Origin: Actinopolyspora xinjiangensis
Lineage (GTDB): Bacteria; Actinomycetota; Actinomycetes; Mycobacteriales; Pseudonocardiaceae
Length of the DNA stretch: 64,000 bases
Direction of reading: 5' to 3'
Assembly (NCBI RefSeq): GCF_900104475.1
Contig: NZ_FNJR01000012.1
Coordinates: 62,001-126,000 of the forward strand
Below are positions 16,301 through 24,033 of this stretch, in pieces. Under the pieces are notes generated by a model. The model made no database searches. It was not told the DNA's origin and saw only the letters and a program-made list of their open reading frames with translations. A program made the position numbers and the translations under genes. How positions within the stretch are numbered: position 1 is the first letter of the stretch; every line of letters starts with the position of its first letter.

Positions 16301-18577
16301 ATGCCCACGCTTTCCACACTGCTGTACCAGATCGACTCCGGCTCCGTACTGCTTCCCGAGTTCCAGCGCGGCTACGTGTGGAACCGCGACCAGGTACGGG
16401 AACTGATGCAGTCGCTGTACCGGGGACACCCGGTGGGTGGGCTGCTGATGTGGGAAACCGACGCAGCGGGGATCTCCGTCCGGGGCGAGGCGAGCGACCG
16501 GCAGGGAACCCATCTGCTGTTGCTGGACGGTCAGCAGCGCATCACCTCGCTGTACGGCGTGGTGCGCGGCAGGGCCCCGGCGTTCTTCGAAGGGGACCCC
16601 TCGGTCTTCGCCAATCTCTACTTCAACGTCGTCGAGGAGAAGTTCGAGTTCTACGCGCCGTCCAGGATGGCCGACGACTACCGCTGGGTGAACGTGACCA
16701 AACTGTTCCTGGAGAATCTCGGCGAGTACATCACCAGTTTCCAACAGCACGACCCGGACAATCTCGGCGTCTACGTGGAACGGCTGAATCGGCTGCGCAA
16801 CCTGCTGGAGCGCGAGTTCTACGCGGAGAAGATCACCGGCAACGACAAGAACGTGGACACGGTGGTCGACATCTTCAACCGGGTCAACTCCGGCGGGACG
16901 AAACTGTCCAAGGGTGATCTCGCGTTGGCCAAGATCTGCTCGCAGTGGAGCGAGGCGCGCGGCGAGATGCGCGAGAAGCTGCGGAAGTGGCAGGAGGCGG
17001 GCTTCGACTTCACACTGGACTGGTTGTTGCGCAACGCCAACGCGGTGGCGACCGGTCGAGCCCTGTTCACCGCGCTGGACAACGTCTCGGCCGAGGACTT
17101 CCGGGACGCGCTGCACCGATCCACCGGCTACATCGGCCGGTTCCTCGATCTGGTCTCCGGGCGGCTCGGCCTGGACCACGACCGGGTTCTGATGGCCCGC
17201 TACGCCTTCCCGGTGGTCTCGCGGCTGCTGGAGCTCAACGGCGGCGGGTTCGACGACCGTTCCCACCAGGACAAGGTGCTGTACTGGTACGTTCACGCCG
17301 CGCTGTGGGGGCGCTTCGCGGGCTCCACCGAAACCTTCCTGCAGAAGGACTACGAGACCGTCGAGCGCTCCGGCATCGACGGGCTGATCACCTCGCTGGA
17401 GCGTTGGCGCGGCGGCAACCTCGACGTGCACGCGCACGACTTCGAGGGATCGACGAAGGGATCGCGCTTCTACCCGCTGCTGTACATGTTGACCAGGGTG
17501 AACCAGGCCCGCGACTTCGGCAGTGGAATTCCGTTGCGCGCCGACATGCTGGGCAGGAACTCCTCGCTGCAGGTGCACCACCTGTTCCCCAAGTCGTTGC
17601 TCTACCAGGCGGGTTACGAGCGTTCCCAGGTCAACGCCATCGCCAACTTCTGCTTCCTCACCCAGGACACCAATCTCGTGGTGGGGAACCGGCCGCCCGA
17701 GGAGTACTTCGCCGAGGTGGAGGAGAAGCACCCCGGCGCGCTGGCCTCGCAGTGGATTCCCACCGATCCCGAACTGTGGAAGATCGAAAACTACCCCGAC
17801 TTCCTGCAGGCGCGGCGTGAACTGCTGGCAGAGGCGGCACAGTCGTTCCTCACCGAGCTGCGCACCGGGGAGCCGGTCGCCGACCGGGAAGAGCTGCAAC
17901 CGCTTTCAATCGCCGGGGACGACGACATGGACGCCCGGGTGGCCCAGGTCAACGGGCTCATCTCCGAGCTGGTCGAACTCGGCTGCGCCTATCCGGCCAC
18001 CGACACCGAGATCGCCGATCCCCGCACCGGTCGGCCGTTGGCCGTGGCCGAGGCGTTCTGGCCCGAAGGGTTGCAGACCGGCCAGGGGAGCCCGGTCGTG
18101 CTCGAACTCGACACCGCCGACGCCGATCTGCCCCGGCTGGAGGAGCTCGGCTACGAGGTGTTCACCTCGGTCGACGCGCTACGTGGCTACGTGCGGCGCC
18201 GCAACCGGAGCGAACCGGAGTCCGATGCCGAGCCCGTCGCTGCCGAGCAGCCGCGCCGAGCGGATCCCGTGCGGGAACCGCTCGTGGCCGAGTTCGAGCA
18301 GCGGATGCGTTCGCTGTACGAGCGGGGGCGTCGGGAGGCGCACTACACCGCCACCTACTTCCTGAGCATGCTCGCCGAGCACGGCGGACTGGCCACCGCG
18401 CACAAACTGCTGGCCGGTGCGGCGGTTTCCGACGGTTTCGCCGCGCTCTGGGAACGCGGCAGGCTCGACCTCACCGTCGAGGCGCTGGTCACCGAGCCGC
18501 GCTTCGCCGAGCTGTTCTCGGCAGAGGAACTGCGGATCGCCGAGTACCGGCTGAGCCAGTTCGGGTACGTGGCCTGA
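16301..18577 (+). CDS. DUF262 (GmrS-like) protein with HNH-like region
   Basis: 758 residues, with AGGAAGGTGGAG directly before the ATG. The N-terminal DUF262 domain (ParB/Srx-like fold) has P-E-F-Q-R-G-Y-V-W at about 18-26, L-D-G-Q-Q-R at 75-80 and N-R-V-N-S-G-G-T near 195. The middle contains an HNH-type signature, V-H-H-L-F-P-K with H426/H427, followed by I-A-N-F-C-F-L and T-N-L-V-V-G-N with an E-Y-F end. This resembles proteins that join the GmrS and GmrD activities of the type IV restriction enzyme GmrSD. The remaining 250 residues are acidic and helical and unassigned. DUF262 domains hydrolyse NTPs and many such proteins cut modified DNA. As the last gene of the island it is a good nuclease effector candidate (inference). 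A hairpin at 18670 follows. Confidence 0.82.
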   Translation: MPTLSTLLYQIDSGSVLLPEFQRGYVWNRDQVRELMQSLYRGHPVGGLLMWETDAAGISVRGEASDRQGTHLLLLDGQQRITSLYGVVRGRAPAFFEGDPSVFANLYFNVVEEKFEFYAPSRMADDYRWVNVTKLFLENLGEYITSFQQHDPDNLGVYVERLNRLRNLLEREFYAEKITGNDKNVDTVVDIFNRVNSGGTKLSKGDLALAKICSQWSEARGEMREKLRKWQEAGFDFTLDWLLRNANAVATGRALFTALDNVSAEDFRDALHRSTGYIGRFLDLVSGRLGLDHDRVLMARYAFPVVSRLLELNGGGFDDRSHQDKVLYWYVHAALWGRFAGSTETFLQKDYETVERSGIDGLITSLERWRGGNLDVHAHDFEGSTKGSRFYPLLYMLTRVNQARDFGSGIPLRADMLGRNSSLQVHHLFPKSLLYQAGYERSQVNAIANFCFLTQDTNLVVGNRPPEEYFAEVEEKHPGALASQWIPTDPELWKIENYPDFLQARRELLAEAAQSFLTELRTGEPVADREELQPLSIAGDDDMDARVAQVNGLISELVELGCAYPATDTEIADPRTGRPLAVAEAFWPEGLQTGQGSPVVLELDTADADLPRLEELGYEVFTSVDALRGYVRRRNRSEPESDAEPVAAEQPRRADPVREPLVAEFEQRMRSLYERGRREAHYTATYFLSMLAEHGGLATAHKLLAGAAVSDGFAALWERGRLDLTVEALVTEPRFAELFSAEELRIAEYRLSQFGYVA

Positions 18578-18669
18578 CCGGGATCTCCCGAGCGCTCACC
18601 GGAGTTCCGATCGGATGGCTTTCCGGGGCACGACGCCGGAATCCGACATCGTGCCACTCCGATGCGCCC

Positions 18670-18701
18670 ACCGCCCGGTGCGCTTCGGCGTGCCGGGCGG
18701 T
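18670..18701. terminator. Hairpin between convergent DUF262 and small hypothetical genes
   Basis: Perfect 9-bp arms ACCGCCCGG and CCGGGCGGT with a 14-nt loop, placed between the stop of the DUF262 gene and the stop of the minus-strand gene at 18741. It probably terminates both. Confidence 0.55.
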
Positions 18702-18740
18702 TCGTCGTGCGTGGCCTGTCGGTGCGGCGGGGTTGTCAGG

Positions 18741-19040
18741 TCAGGTGGGGGTGGGTGGTTGGTGCGGCCAGACGAGGTGGAGGTTCCGGCGAAGGGCGAG
18801 GCGGTCGCGGGCGGTCGCGGCGTCCCGGAAACCGATGTGCAGGCTGCCGCCCAGTCCGATGAGGTCGGCGTGGTCGTCGTGGGCCATTCCCCAGTAGTGC
18901 AGCACCGCGTCGTGGCGGTCGCCGAGCTCCTCGCACAGCGCGAAGACGCGCGGTGCGTTGTCCTCGACCATCTCCCGCATGGCGGTCATGAACTCCTCGC
19001 GGGTGCCCAGGGGCGGGAGTGAGGGGTAGTTAGGAAGCAT
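18741..19040 (-). CDS. Hypothetical protein next to the right WhiJ/DUF397 cassette
   Basis: 99 residues, unrecognised. A very strong ribosome site (AAGGAGGAAAC) precedes the ATG. The sequence is acidic and helical, with L-H-Y-W-G-M-A-H-D-D-H-A-D near the middle and H-I-G-F-R-D-A-A-T-A-R-D-R near the C-terminus. No signal peptide. It is divergent from the right WhiJ-like gene, with an inverted-repeat element between them, so it may be controlled by that cassette. The left cassette likewise has divergent hypothetical genes. Confidence 0.7.
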   Translation of the reverse strand: MLPNYPSLPPLGTREEFMTAMREMVEDNAPRVFALCEELGDRHDAVLHYWGMAHDDHADLIGLGGSLHIGFRDAATARDRLALRRNLHLVWPHQPPTPT

Positions 19041-19065
19041 GTTTCCTCCTTGGTTTGCTGATCTG

Positions 19066-19093
19066 GCTAACAGGTTAGTAATTAACGGTTAGC
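19066..19093. promoter_or_regulatory. Inverted repeat in divergent promoter region
   Basis: GCTAAC (19066-19071) and GTTAGC (19088-19093) flank an AT-rich centre (AGGTTAGTAATTAACG) that contains a further GTTAG. It lies between the minus-strand 99-residue gene and the right WhiJ-like gene, where an operator and promoters for both would be expected. The motif differs from the TTTGGAT element of the left cassette. Confidence 0.4.
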
Positions 19094-19174
19094 GTGTGGA
19101 TCCTTCGATTGGGTGTTTGTGGCTGTCAAGCGTTGTTGAGGGAGACTGGTGTCCGCTTCGAGGAGGTGCATCTG

Positions 19175-20035
19175 GTGGATCGATCGGACTCCGCGTCGTT
19201 GCGTCGACGGATCGGTATGAGGTTGCGTCACGCGCGAGCCGACGCTGGTAAGACCACCAATGAGGCGGCAGCTGAGCTGGAATGTTCGCGCGGCAAGATC
19301 AGCCAGATGGAAGCCGGTATGTACCGCTTCCAGCCTCGGGACGTGCGTGATCTGCTCAGGTTCTACGGAGTTCCACAGTCCGAGCTGAATACCTTGGTCG
19401 AACAGGCCAAACGGTCGGGGGAGCCGAGTTGGTGGGCGCCCTACTCCGATGTGGTGGAGGAGTGGTTCGCTTTCTTCCTGGGATCGGAAGGTGAGGCGGT
19501 TCGTGAGTTCAACTATGAGCAGTTGGTGGTTCCCGGCCTGCTGCAAACTCGGGAGTACGCGGCGGCACTGACCGAGGCCAGTCGCAGCGTGGCGACCGAG
19601 GATCATCAAAAGGTGGCTGAGCTGCGTTTGGAGCGCCAGCGGCTACTCGCTGCGCCGGAGCCGCTCGTTCTGCACGCGGTGCTCGAAGAGTCCGTTCTCT
19701 GGCGCCCTATAGGCGGGGTGGACGTTCTTCACGCGCAGATCAGGCACCTGATCGAGATGACTGCCCTGCCGCATGTGGAAGTCCAGGTCATGCCCACCGG
19801 GGTAGGCGCTCATTCCGGTATGGACGGCAAGTTTGTGTTGCTGGAGTTCACGGAGTTCGGCCCCGGCGTGTTCTTGGAAAGCCACCCCGTACTGGGAGCC
19901 CGCTACGACGTGGAGGATCCGGAGCTCACTGAGACCTATGCCTCTATTGCGAAAGCTCTTCGTGATGAGGCATTGGATCAGCGACAATCGGTCGAGCTCA
20001 TGGAACGCGTGATCGCTGATCTGACACAGGAGTGA
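19175..20035 (+). CDS. WhiJ-like XRE family regulator with DUF5753 domain (right cassette)
   Basis: 286 residues from a GTG with GAGGAGG upstream; an earlier in-frame ATG at 19094 has no such site. The XRE helix-turn-helix (R-L-R-H-A-R-A-D-A-G, then T-N-E-A-A-A-E-L-E-C-S-R-G-K-I-S-Q-M-E) is followed by DUF5753 (W-W-A-P-Y, V-V-P-G-L-L-Q-T-R-E-Y, F-V-L-L-E-F, and a Y-D-V-E-D-P segment). It is coupled to the DUF397 gene that follows 2 nt after the stop. It is a DNA-binding regulator whose target is unknown. With the left cassette it brackets the defence genes. Confidence 0.87.
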   Translation: MDRSDSASLRRRIGMRLRHARADAGKTTNEAAAELECSRGKISQMEAGMYRFQPRDVRDLLRFYGVPQSELNTLVEQAKRSGEPSWWAPYSDVVEEWFAFFLGSEGEAVREFNYEQLVVPGLLQTREYAAALTEASRSVATEDHQKVAELRLERQRLLAAPEPLVLHAVLEESVLWRPIGGVDVLHAQIRHLIEMTALPHVEVQVMPTGVGAHSGMDGKFVLLEFTEFGPGVFLESHPVLGARYDVEDPELTETYASIAKALRDEALDQRQSVELMERVIADLTQE

Positions 20036-20037
20036 GT

Positions 20038-20223
20038 ATGCGAGCCGTAGCTGCGGTTGCCTGGAGAAAGTCCTCCCACAGCATGAACCAGGGGGCGTGT
20101 GTGGAGGTAGCCCCGATGGAGTGTGGGGTTGCTGTCCGGGACTCGAAGGATCCGGCCGCTGGAGTGCTGCTGGTGAACCGTCGTCAGTGGACGGACTTCC
20201 TGGCGGCGTTGCGAACCCCTTGA
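20038..20223 (+). CDS. DUF397 domain protein (right cassette)
   Basis: 61 residues. AGGAG stands just before the start, overlapping the stop of the WhiJ-like gene. DUF397 features are W-R-K-S-S-H-S, C-V-E-V, G-V-A-V-R-D-S-K-D-P and W-T-D-F-L-A-A-L. It is paired with the upstream regulator as in other Pseudonocardiales and Streptomyces loci. It is a different sequence from the left DUF397 protein, so the cassettes are old paralogues and not a recent duplication. Confidence 0.87.
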   Translation: MRAVAAVAWRKSSHSMNQGACVEVAPMECGVAVRDSKDPAAGVLLVNRRQWTDFLAALRTP

Positions 20224-20349
20224 AAGTGACTTGCGTCACCGGTCTGGTTTGTCGGTTTGGCGGATGAGGGGTTCTGGTGTGGGTTAGGGTGATCGTCCGG
20301 TCGGAGTGGCGCGGTTGCGGTGAGCTTGTTCGGAGTCGGAGGGGCTGTG

Positions 20350-21015
20350 ATGGCGGACGTGGCGGCGGGGTTCACGGGGGCGAGTGCGGCGTTGGGGGTC
20401 ATCCGTGAGGAGAACGCCTGGATCCAGCAGCGGATCTCGGCGGGGCAATTGACCGTGGAACCGCAGGCCGCCGACAGTGCTGCCGCGGTTTACGAACGTG
20501 AGGCTTCAGAAGCTGATCAGCTCGCTGATTCCGCCGGATGTTCGCCCGATGGCATTGCCGATGATTCCTCCGAAACCACAGGTGCCAAGCCTTCTGGTGA
20601 GGTGCTTGCCGGAGTGGATCCGTGTGACTTGTTGTCGGATGAAGAATTGAAATCGTTCGGGCTGGAAACGCGGGGGGAGTCCAGGAGTGAACTGCCATGG
20701 GCTCCAGGGTGCTACTACGCGGGGGAGCCGGTTACCGTCCGGTTGGAGAAGAACACTCGCCAGACTGTGGCCTCTTCGGAGAAGAGGTCCGTGTGGGCCA
20801 AGTTTGATCGAACTCAGGTGAACGGTCGTGCTGCCGCGAGTGCTGTCCCCAACGGGGCCACTGAAGCTCGTGCTTGTGTCTTGATGTTCGATGCCGAGCA
20901 AGGATTGATTCAGGTTCAGACACAAGAAATCCGCCTCCCCGAGGACGTCGACGAGTGCGCGAAGGCGCTGGAGATAGCCGAGAAGGTTGAGCCGAACGTT
21001 CCGGAACCTGCGTGA
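20350..21015 (+). CDS. In-frame fusion of small helical protein and leaderless DUF3558 domain
   Basis: 221 residues. Residues 1 to about 52 match the N-terminus of the protein at 49-468 (A-S-A-A-L-G-V-I-R-E-E-N-A-W-I-Q-Q, P-Q-A-A-D). From about residue 60 the sequence matches the mature part of the lipoprotein at 465-1010, beginning at its lipobox cysteine (C-S-P) and keeping S-F-G-L-E, P-G-C-Y-Y, K-N-T-R-Q-T-V and the identical last eight residues. The helical C-terminal half of the first protein and the signal peptide are missing. It looks like an in-frame deletion of a duplicated two-gene unit. The reading frame is intact and has a ribosome site, so it may be expressed. Without a leader the DUF3558 part would stay in the cytoplasm unless exported through a type VII route. 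The next gene follows 12 nt later. Confidence 0.75.
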   Translation: MADVAAGFTGASAALGVIREENAWIQQRISAGQLTVEPQAADSAAAVYEREASEADQLADSAGCSPDGIADDSSETTGAKPSGEVLAGVDPCDLLSDEELKSFGLETRGESRSELPWAPGCYYAGEPVTVRLEKNTRQTVASSEKRSVWAKFDRTQVNGRAAASAVPNGATEARACVLMFDAEQGLIQVQTQEIRLPEDVDECAKALEIAEKVEPNVPEPA

Positions 21016-21027
21016 GGGGGCGCTGTC

Positions 21028-22557
21028 ATGGGTATCCGATCCTGGTTTGACGAGCACATGGGGTCGGCGGATGAAGCCATCGCCGGCGCGTTGCGGGATG
21101 TTCCCGGTACCATCCGGGACATTCCCGGGACGCTGCGCGACGACGTGGGCAAGCTGTTCGGCTACGACACACGCGCGGAGAACGCCCACCAGGAGCGGGC
21201 CGCCGCCGCCGAGGAGGAAGGCGAGAAACGGCGCCAGGAGCTCGAAGAGCGCAACCGGCGGTTGGACGCCCCGGCGGGCTACGACCCGCAGTCGATCAAG
21301 CAGCACGAGAACTGGCAGTCCTACGACCACAAGAAGATCTACGACACCAACCAGAGCACGTTGAACTTCTCCGACGCGAAGGCCGTGGGCGAGGCGTGGC
21401 GCGACATCGGTAAGAAACTCGCCGAACTCGGTGAACGACTGGAGGGGGATTCCACCAAGGCCATCGACAGCGGCTGGTCCGGCAAGGCGGCGGAGACGGC
21501 CAAACAGTCCGCACGACCACTCGCCACCTGGGCCCGCGGCAGCGGCGAGTGCTTCCGGCTGACCGGCAACAAGATCGAGGAGGCCGGTTCGGCCGCAGGT
21601 CAGGTCAAGGAGATGGTCCCGCCGCCCCGCGACTACAACTTGAGTCGCTCGTTCTTCGCGGGGATCGCCAGCGGCCCCACCGGTGCGCAGCAGGACGCCA
21701 AGCGGCAGATGCAGGAGCGCCAGCAGGAGGAGCGCCAAGCCCAGGAGACGATGGATCGGGTGCTGGGCGCGACTTACCGGGATGTGGACGCCACCGTTCC
21801 CGCCTACCGACAGCTCGACGGCGAACCCGCGCAGCCACCCTCGCAGCCTCCCGTCGGTGAACCACCGGCGATTCCGCCCGCCGTGCCGCCGGGGCGCACC
21901 GGCCAGGGCACCGCGCCCGGTGACTACTCCGGCAGCGGCGTCGGTGGCAACGGTTCCGGAAGCGCTGGCCCCGGCAACGGCACTCTGCCCGGTAGCGGCG
22001 GCTCCTACCCGGGACAGGGCGGTACCGGTGGTGGTTCGGGTACCGGTTCCGACCCCGGAACATCGGGACAACCACCCGGTTCGGGGGACTACCCGGACAG
22101 TCCCGCGGGCAGTGGTTCAGCCTGGACACCGGACCCGAGTGGTCCCACCGCGCCGGGTTCCCCGGGCGCGCCGGGCGGTCCCGGCGGGAGCGGTGGTGCC
22201 ACGGGACGCGGTGCGGGCGGCGCGATCGGTGGTGTCGGCGGGGTCGGCGGCTACGCCGGTGGAACCGGCGGTGGTGGAACTCCCTCCGGCTCGGGACGCG
22301 GCGGTACCACGCCCGGTTCGGGTGGCCGTGCCGGTACCGCACCGATCCGAGGCGGTTCCACCTCCTCGGGCGCGGCCGCAGCCGGTGCCACCTCGGGCCG
22401 CGCGGGCGGTGGGCGAGCGCCTCTGGGAGCCATGGGAGCCGGTCGCGGCCAGGGTGGTGACGAGGACCAGGAGCACGAACGTCCCAGTTGGCTGGAGGAG
22501 TGGGATGACGTGTGGTTCAACGACATGCCCCGGACAGCCCCGCCGGTCATCGAGTAG
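21028..22557 (+). CDS. PPE-like type VII secretion substrate with long Gly/Pro/Ser-rich tail
   Basis: 509 residues. The N-terminal 260 residues are helical, with D-x-W-S-G-K-A-A-E near residue 150 as a WxG-like turn. Long charged helices follow, with Q/E/R-rich stretches around 60-85 and 225-245. The C-terminal half is low-complexity Gly/Ser/Pro/Thr, ending in a conserved acidic, Trp-rich tail (W-L-E-E-W-D-D-V-W-F). This plan resembles PPE/EspB-like ESX substrates with disordered tails. There is no Sec signal peptide. It is followed by an EspG-type chaperone gene and preceded by the fused small protein gene, so an ESX role is likely (inference from architecture and context). Confidence 0.72.
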   Translation: MGIRSWFDEHMGSADEAIAGALRDVPGTIRDIPGTLRDDVGKLFGYDTRAENAHQERAAAAEEEGEKRRQELEERNRRLDAPAGYDPQSIKQHENWQSYDHKKIYDTNQSTLNFSDAKAVGEAWRDIGKKLAELGERLEGDSTKAIDSGWSGKAAETAKQSARPLATWARGSGECFRLTGNKIEEAGSAAGQVKEMVPPPRDYNLSRSFFAGIASGPTGAQQDAKRQMQERQQEERQAQETMDRVLGATYRDVDATVPAYRQLDGEPAQPPSQPPVGEPPAIPPAVPPGRTGQGTAPGDYSGSGVGGNGSGSAGPGNGTLPGSGGSYPGQGGTGGGSGTGSDPGTSGQPPGSGDYPDSPAGSGSAWTPDPSGPTAPGSPGAPGGPGGSGGATGRGAGGAIGGVGGVGGYAGGTGGGGTPSGSGRGGTTPGSGGRAGTAPIRGGSTSSGAAAAGATSGRAGGGRAPLGAMGAGRGQGGDEDQEHERPSWLEEWDDVWFNDMPRTAPPVIE

Positions 22558-22593
22558 TGAGCTCCTCGCCGAGCGGCGCTTCCGGAAGGATTC

Positions 22594-23481
22594 GTGACGA
22601 CAGCGACGGCGCGACCGGCCCCGGGGCCGGTCGCGCTCGGGCAGGAAGGGAACGACGTGGCCGTTTCCGGCCGTTGGCAGCTGCACCCGCTGCACCTGTA
22701 CTTCGTGCACAGCTATCTCGGGTTGGACGACCTGGCGCTGCCGCTGGAGGTGGAGCCCTACACCCACACCCGGGAGCAGTTCGCCGAGGTGGGCAACCGC
22801 GAGTACGAGACCATGCGCTCCGAAGGGCTCGTCGTGGACGACGAGGTCGAGCCCGGGCTCGCATGGGCGCTGGCGGTGCTGGCCAAGCCCTATCTGTGGG
22901 TCGATTCGATGTGGTTCCCGAGGTTCGGCGAACCACCGATGTGGCGCGCGGTCGCCGCCGTCACGGCGGGCAACCGGGTGGTGCTCGGAGTGCAGCCGCC
23001 GGGCGAGACCGAACGCTACGGCGGTGCGCTCACCGTCGAACTCCACGACCGGGTGAGCCTGTCCCAGGTGCTGCTGCCGACGCTTCCCCCGGCACCGCCG
23101 GGCAACCAGGGGCCGGTACGAGTCCCCGAGAGTTCCTTTCCCAGGCAGGACTCCGAAGCGGAATCCGAGTCGCACGGTCTGCTCCGTCCTGCGGCGGGTT
23201 CCGCCGGTGGCAGCAGCGGCGACCGCCAGCTGGAGCTGTACCGGACCATCGGTGCGGCCGAACACCTCCGGGCGGGCCAGCTCGCGGCCAACCTGCGCGA
23301 CCGCAACGGGCGCGTGACCCGTTCCCGGGTGGTGCGCTGGTTCGACAACGCCGAACCGGACGGCCGCTACCTCGACCACCACGAGCGCGGCACGACCGGC
23401 GAGCCCATCCACGCCCTCACCCCGGTGGACGCACGCGCACTCGGCGGCAAGATCGAGGAACTGGTCGCCGAGGTCCGGTGA
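22594..23481 (+). CDS. EspG-family type VII secretion chaperone
   Basis: 295 residues from GTG 22594 (GGAAGGA upstream). GTG 22657, after AGGAAGGG, is an alternative giving about 274 residues. The family pattern is visible: an early strand region (L-H-P-L-H-L-Y-F), L-A-W-A-L-A-V-L-A-K-P, W-F-P-R-F-G, a mid V-E-L-H-D-R-V-S segment, a disordered Pro/Ser linker near 170-205, and a C-terminal domain with V-V-R-W-F-D-N and an acidic helix. EspG proteins are cytoplasmic chaperones that bind PPE-type substrates. It directly follows the PPE-like gene, the usual arrangement. Confidence 0.82.
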   Translation: MTTATARPAPGPVALGQEGNDVAVSGRWQLHPLHLYFVHSYLGLDDLALPLEVEPYTHTREQFAEVGNREYETMRSEGLVVDDEVEPGLAWALAVLAKPYLWVDSMWFPRFGEPPMWRAVAAVTAGNRVVLGVQPPGETERYGGALTVELHDRVSLSQVLLPTLPPAPPGNQGPVRVPESSFPRQDSEAESESHGLLRPAAGSAGGSSGDRQLELYRTIGAAEHLRAGQLAANLRDRNGRVTRSRVVRWFDNAEPDGRYLDHHERGTTGEPIHALTPVDARALGGKIEELVAEVR

Positions 23482-23535
23482 GCCGTTCGGCGGGCCGCAG
23501 CCGTCACCGCCGGAGCACGCGGCGGCCGGGTTCGT

Positions 23536-23934
23536 TCAGTGCTTGCTGTCCGGTAACAGCTCGTGGAGGCACTCGATCGTCCGGCGGTAGTTCTCATATG
23601 CCTCGGGATCGTCCGGCCCACCCGCCTCGATCATCTCCTCGTAGGCACGTGCCTGGGCGGAGACGATGCTGTGCAGCAGCAACGCCTGCTGGCGGAACCC
23701 GTCGAGGAGGTCACGCAACGGGGTGCCGCCCATGCCGAGCTCGTCCAGTCTGTCCAGCTCGGGCCGCTGGTCCGGGTGCATCCGATCGGCCAGCAGCCGC
23801 CAGCCCGCCGAATGGCGGCGCAGCATCTCACCGTAGTCCGTGTCGCCGGTGCCTCGATCTTTCCCCGCACCGCTACCGCAGGCACCGGAAGGCGTGATGT
23901 CGTCCTGTTCATCCCCACCGGCTGCTTCGTCCAT
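23536..23934 (-). CDS. Hypothetical small helical protein
   Basis: 132 residues from ATG 23934, convergent with the EspG gene. The first 40 residues are acidic and Gly/Asp-rich. The rest is helical: E-M-L-R-R-H-S-A-G-W, L-L-D-G-F-R-Q-Q-A-L-L-L-H, A-Y-E-E-M-I-E-A, R-R-T-I-E-C-L-H-E-L-L. No recognised family. Its size and position within the ESX cluster suggest an accessory role, but nothing in the sequence proves that. Confidence 0.6.
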   Translation of the reverse strand: MDEAAGGDEQDDITPSGACGSGAGKDRGTGDTDYGEMLRRHSAGWRLLADRMHPDQRPELDRLDELGMGGTPLRDLLDGFRQQALLLHSIVSAQARAYEEMIEAGGPDDPEAYENYRRTIECLHELLPDSKH

Positions 23935-24033
23935 TCTCCGATCGTGCCACGGAATGCGGCCGCGCGGCGGCCGTGATCGATCATGGGCCTGCTCCGCGCT
24001 GCGGCCGTGCACGATCCGGACGCCGAGGACTCG

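Noticed and set aside
15032-17899. A 955-codon minus-strand open frame opposite the helicase and DUF262 genes
   Set aside because: It overlaps two well-supported genes on the other strand and has shadow-type composition.
12318-18577. BREX (Pgl) system suggested by a kinase near helicases
   Set aside because: No PglX methylase, PglZ, BrxC/PglY or BrxL homologue is present, and the kinase lacks the length and layout of PglW.
1-21015. Prophage, integrative element or transposon carrying the defence genes
   Set aside because: No integrase, transposase, structural phage gene or tRNA attachment site was seen; only paralogous flanks and repeats mark the borders.
21900-22480. Gly/Pro/Ser-rich repeats as a structural repeat array or collagen-like protein
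   Set aside because: The tract is irregular low complexity within the tail of the PPE-like protein, common in ESX substrates.
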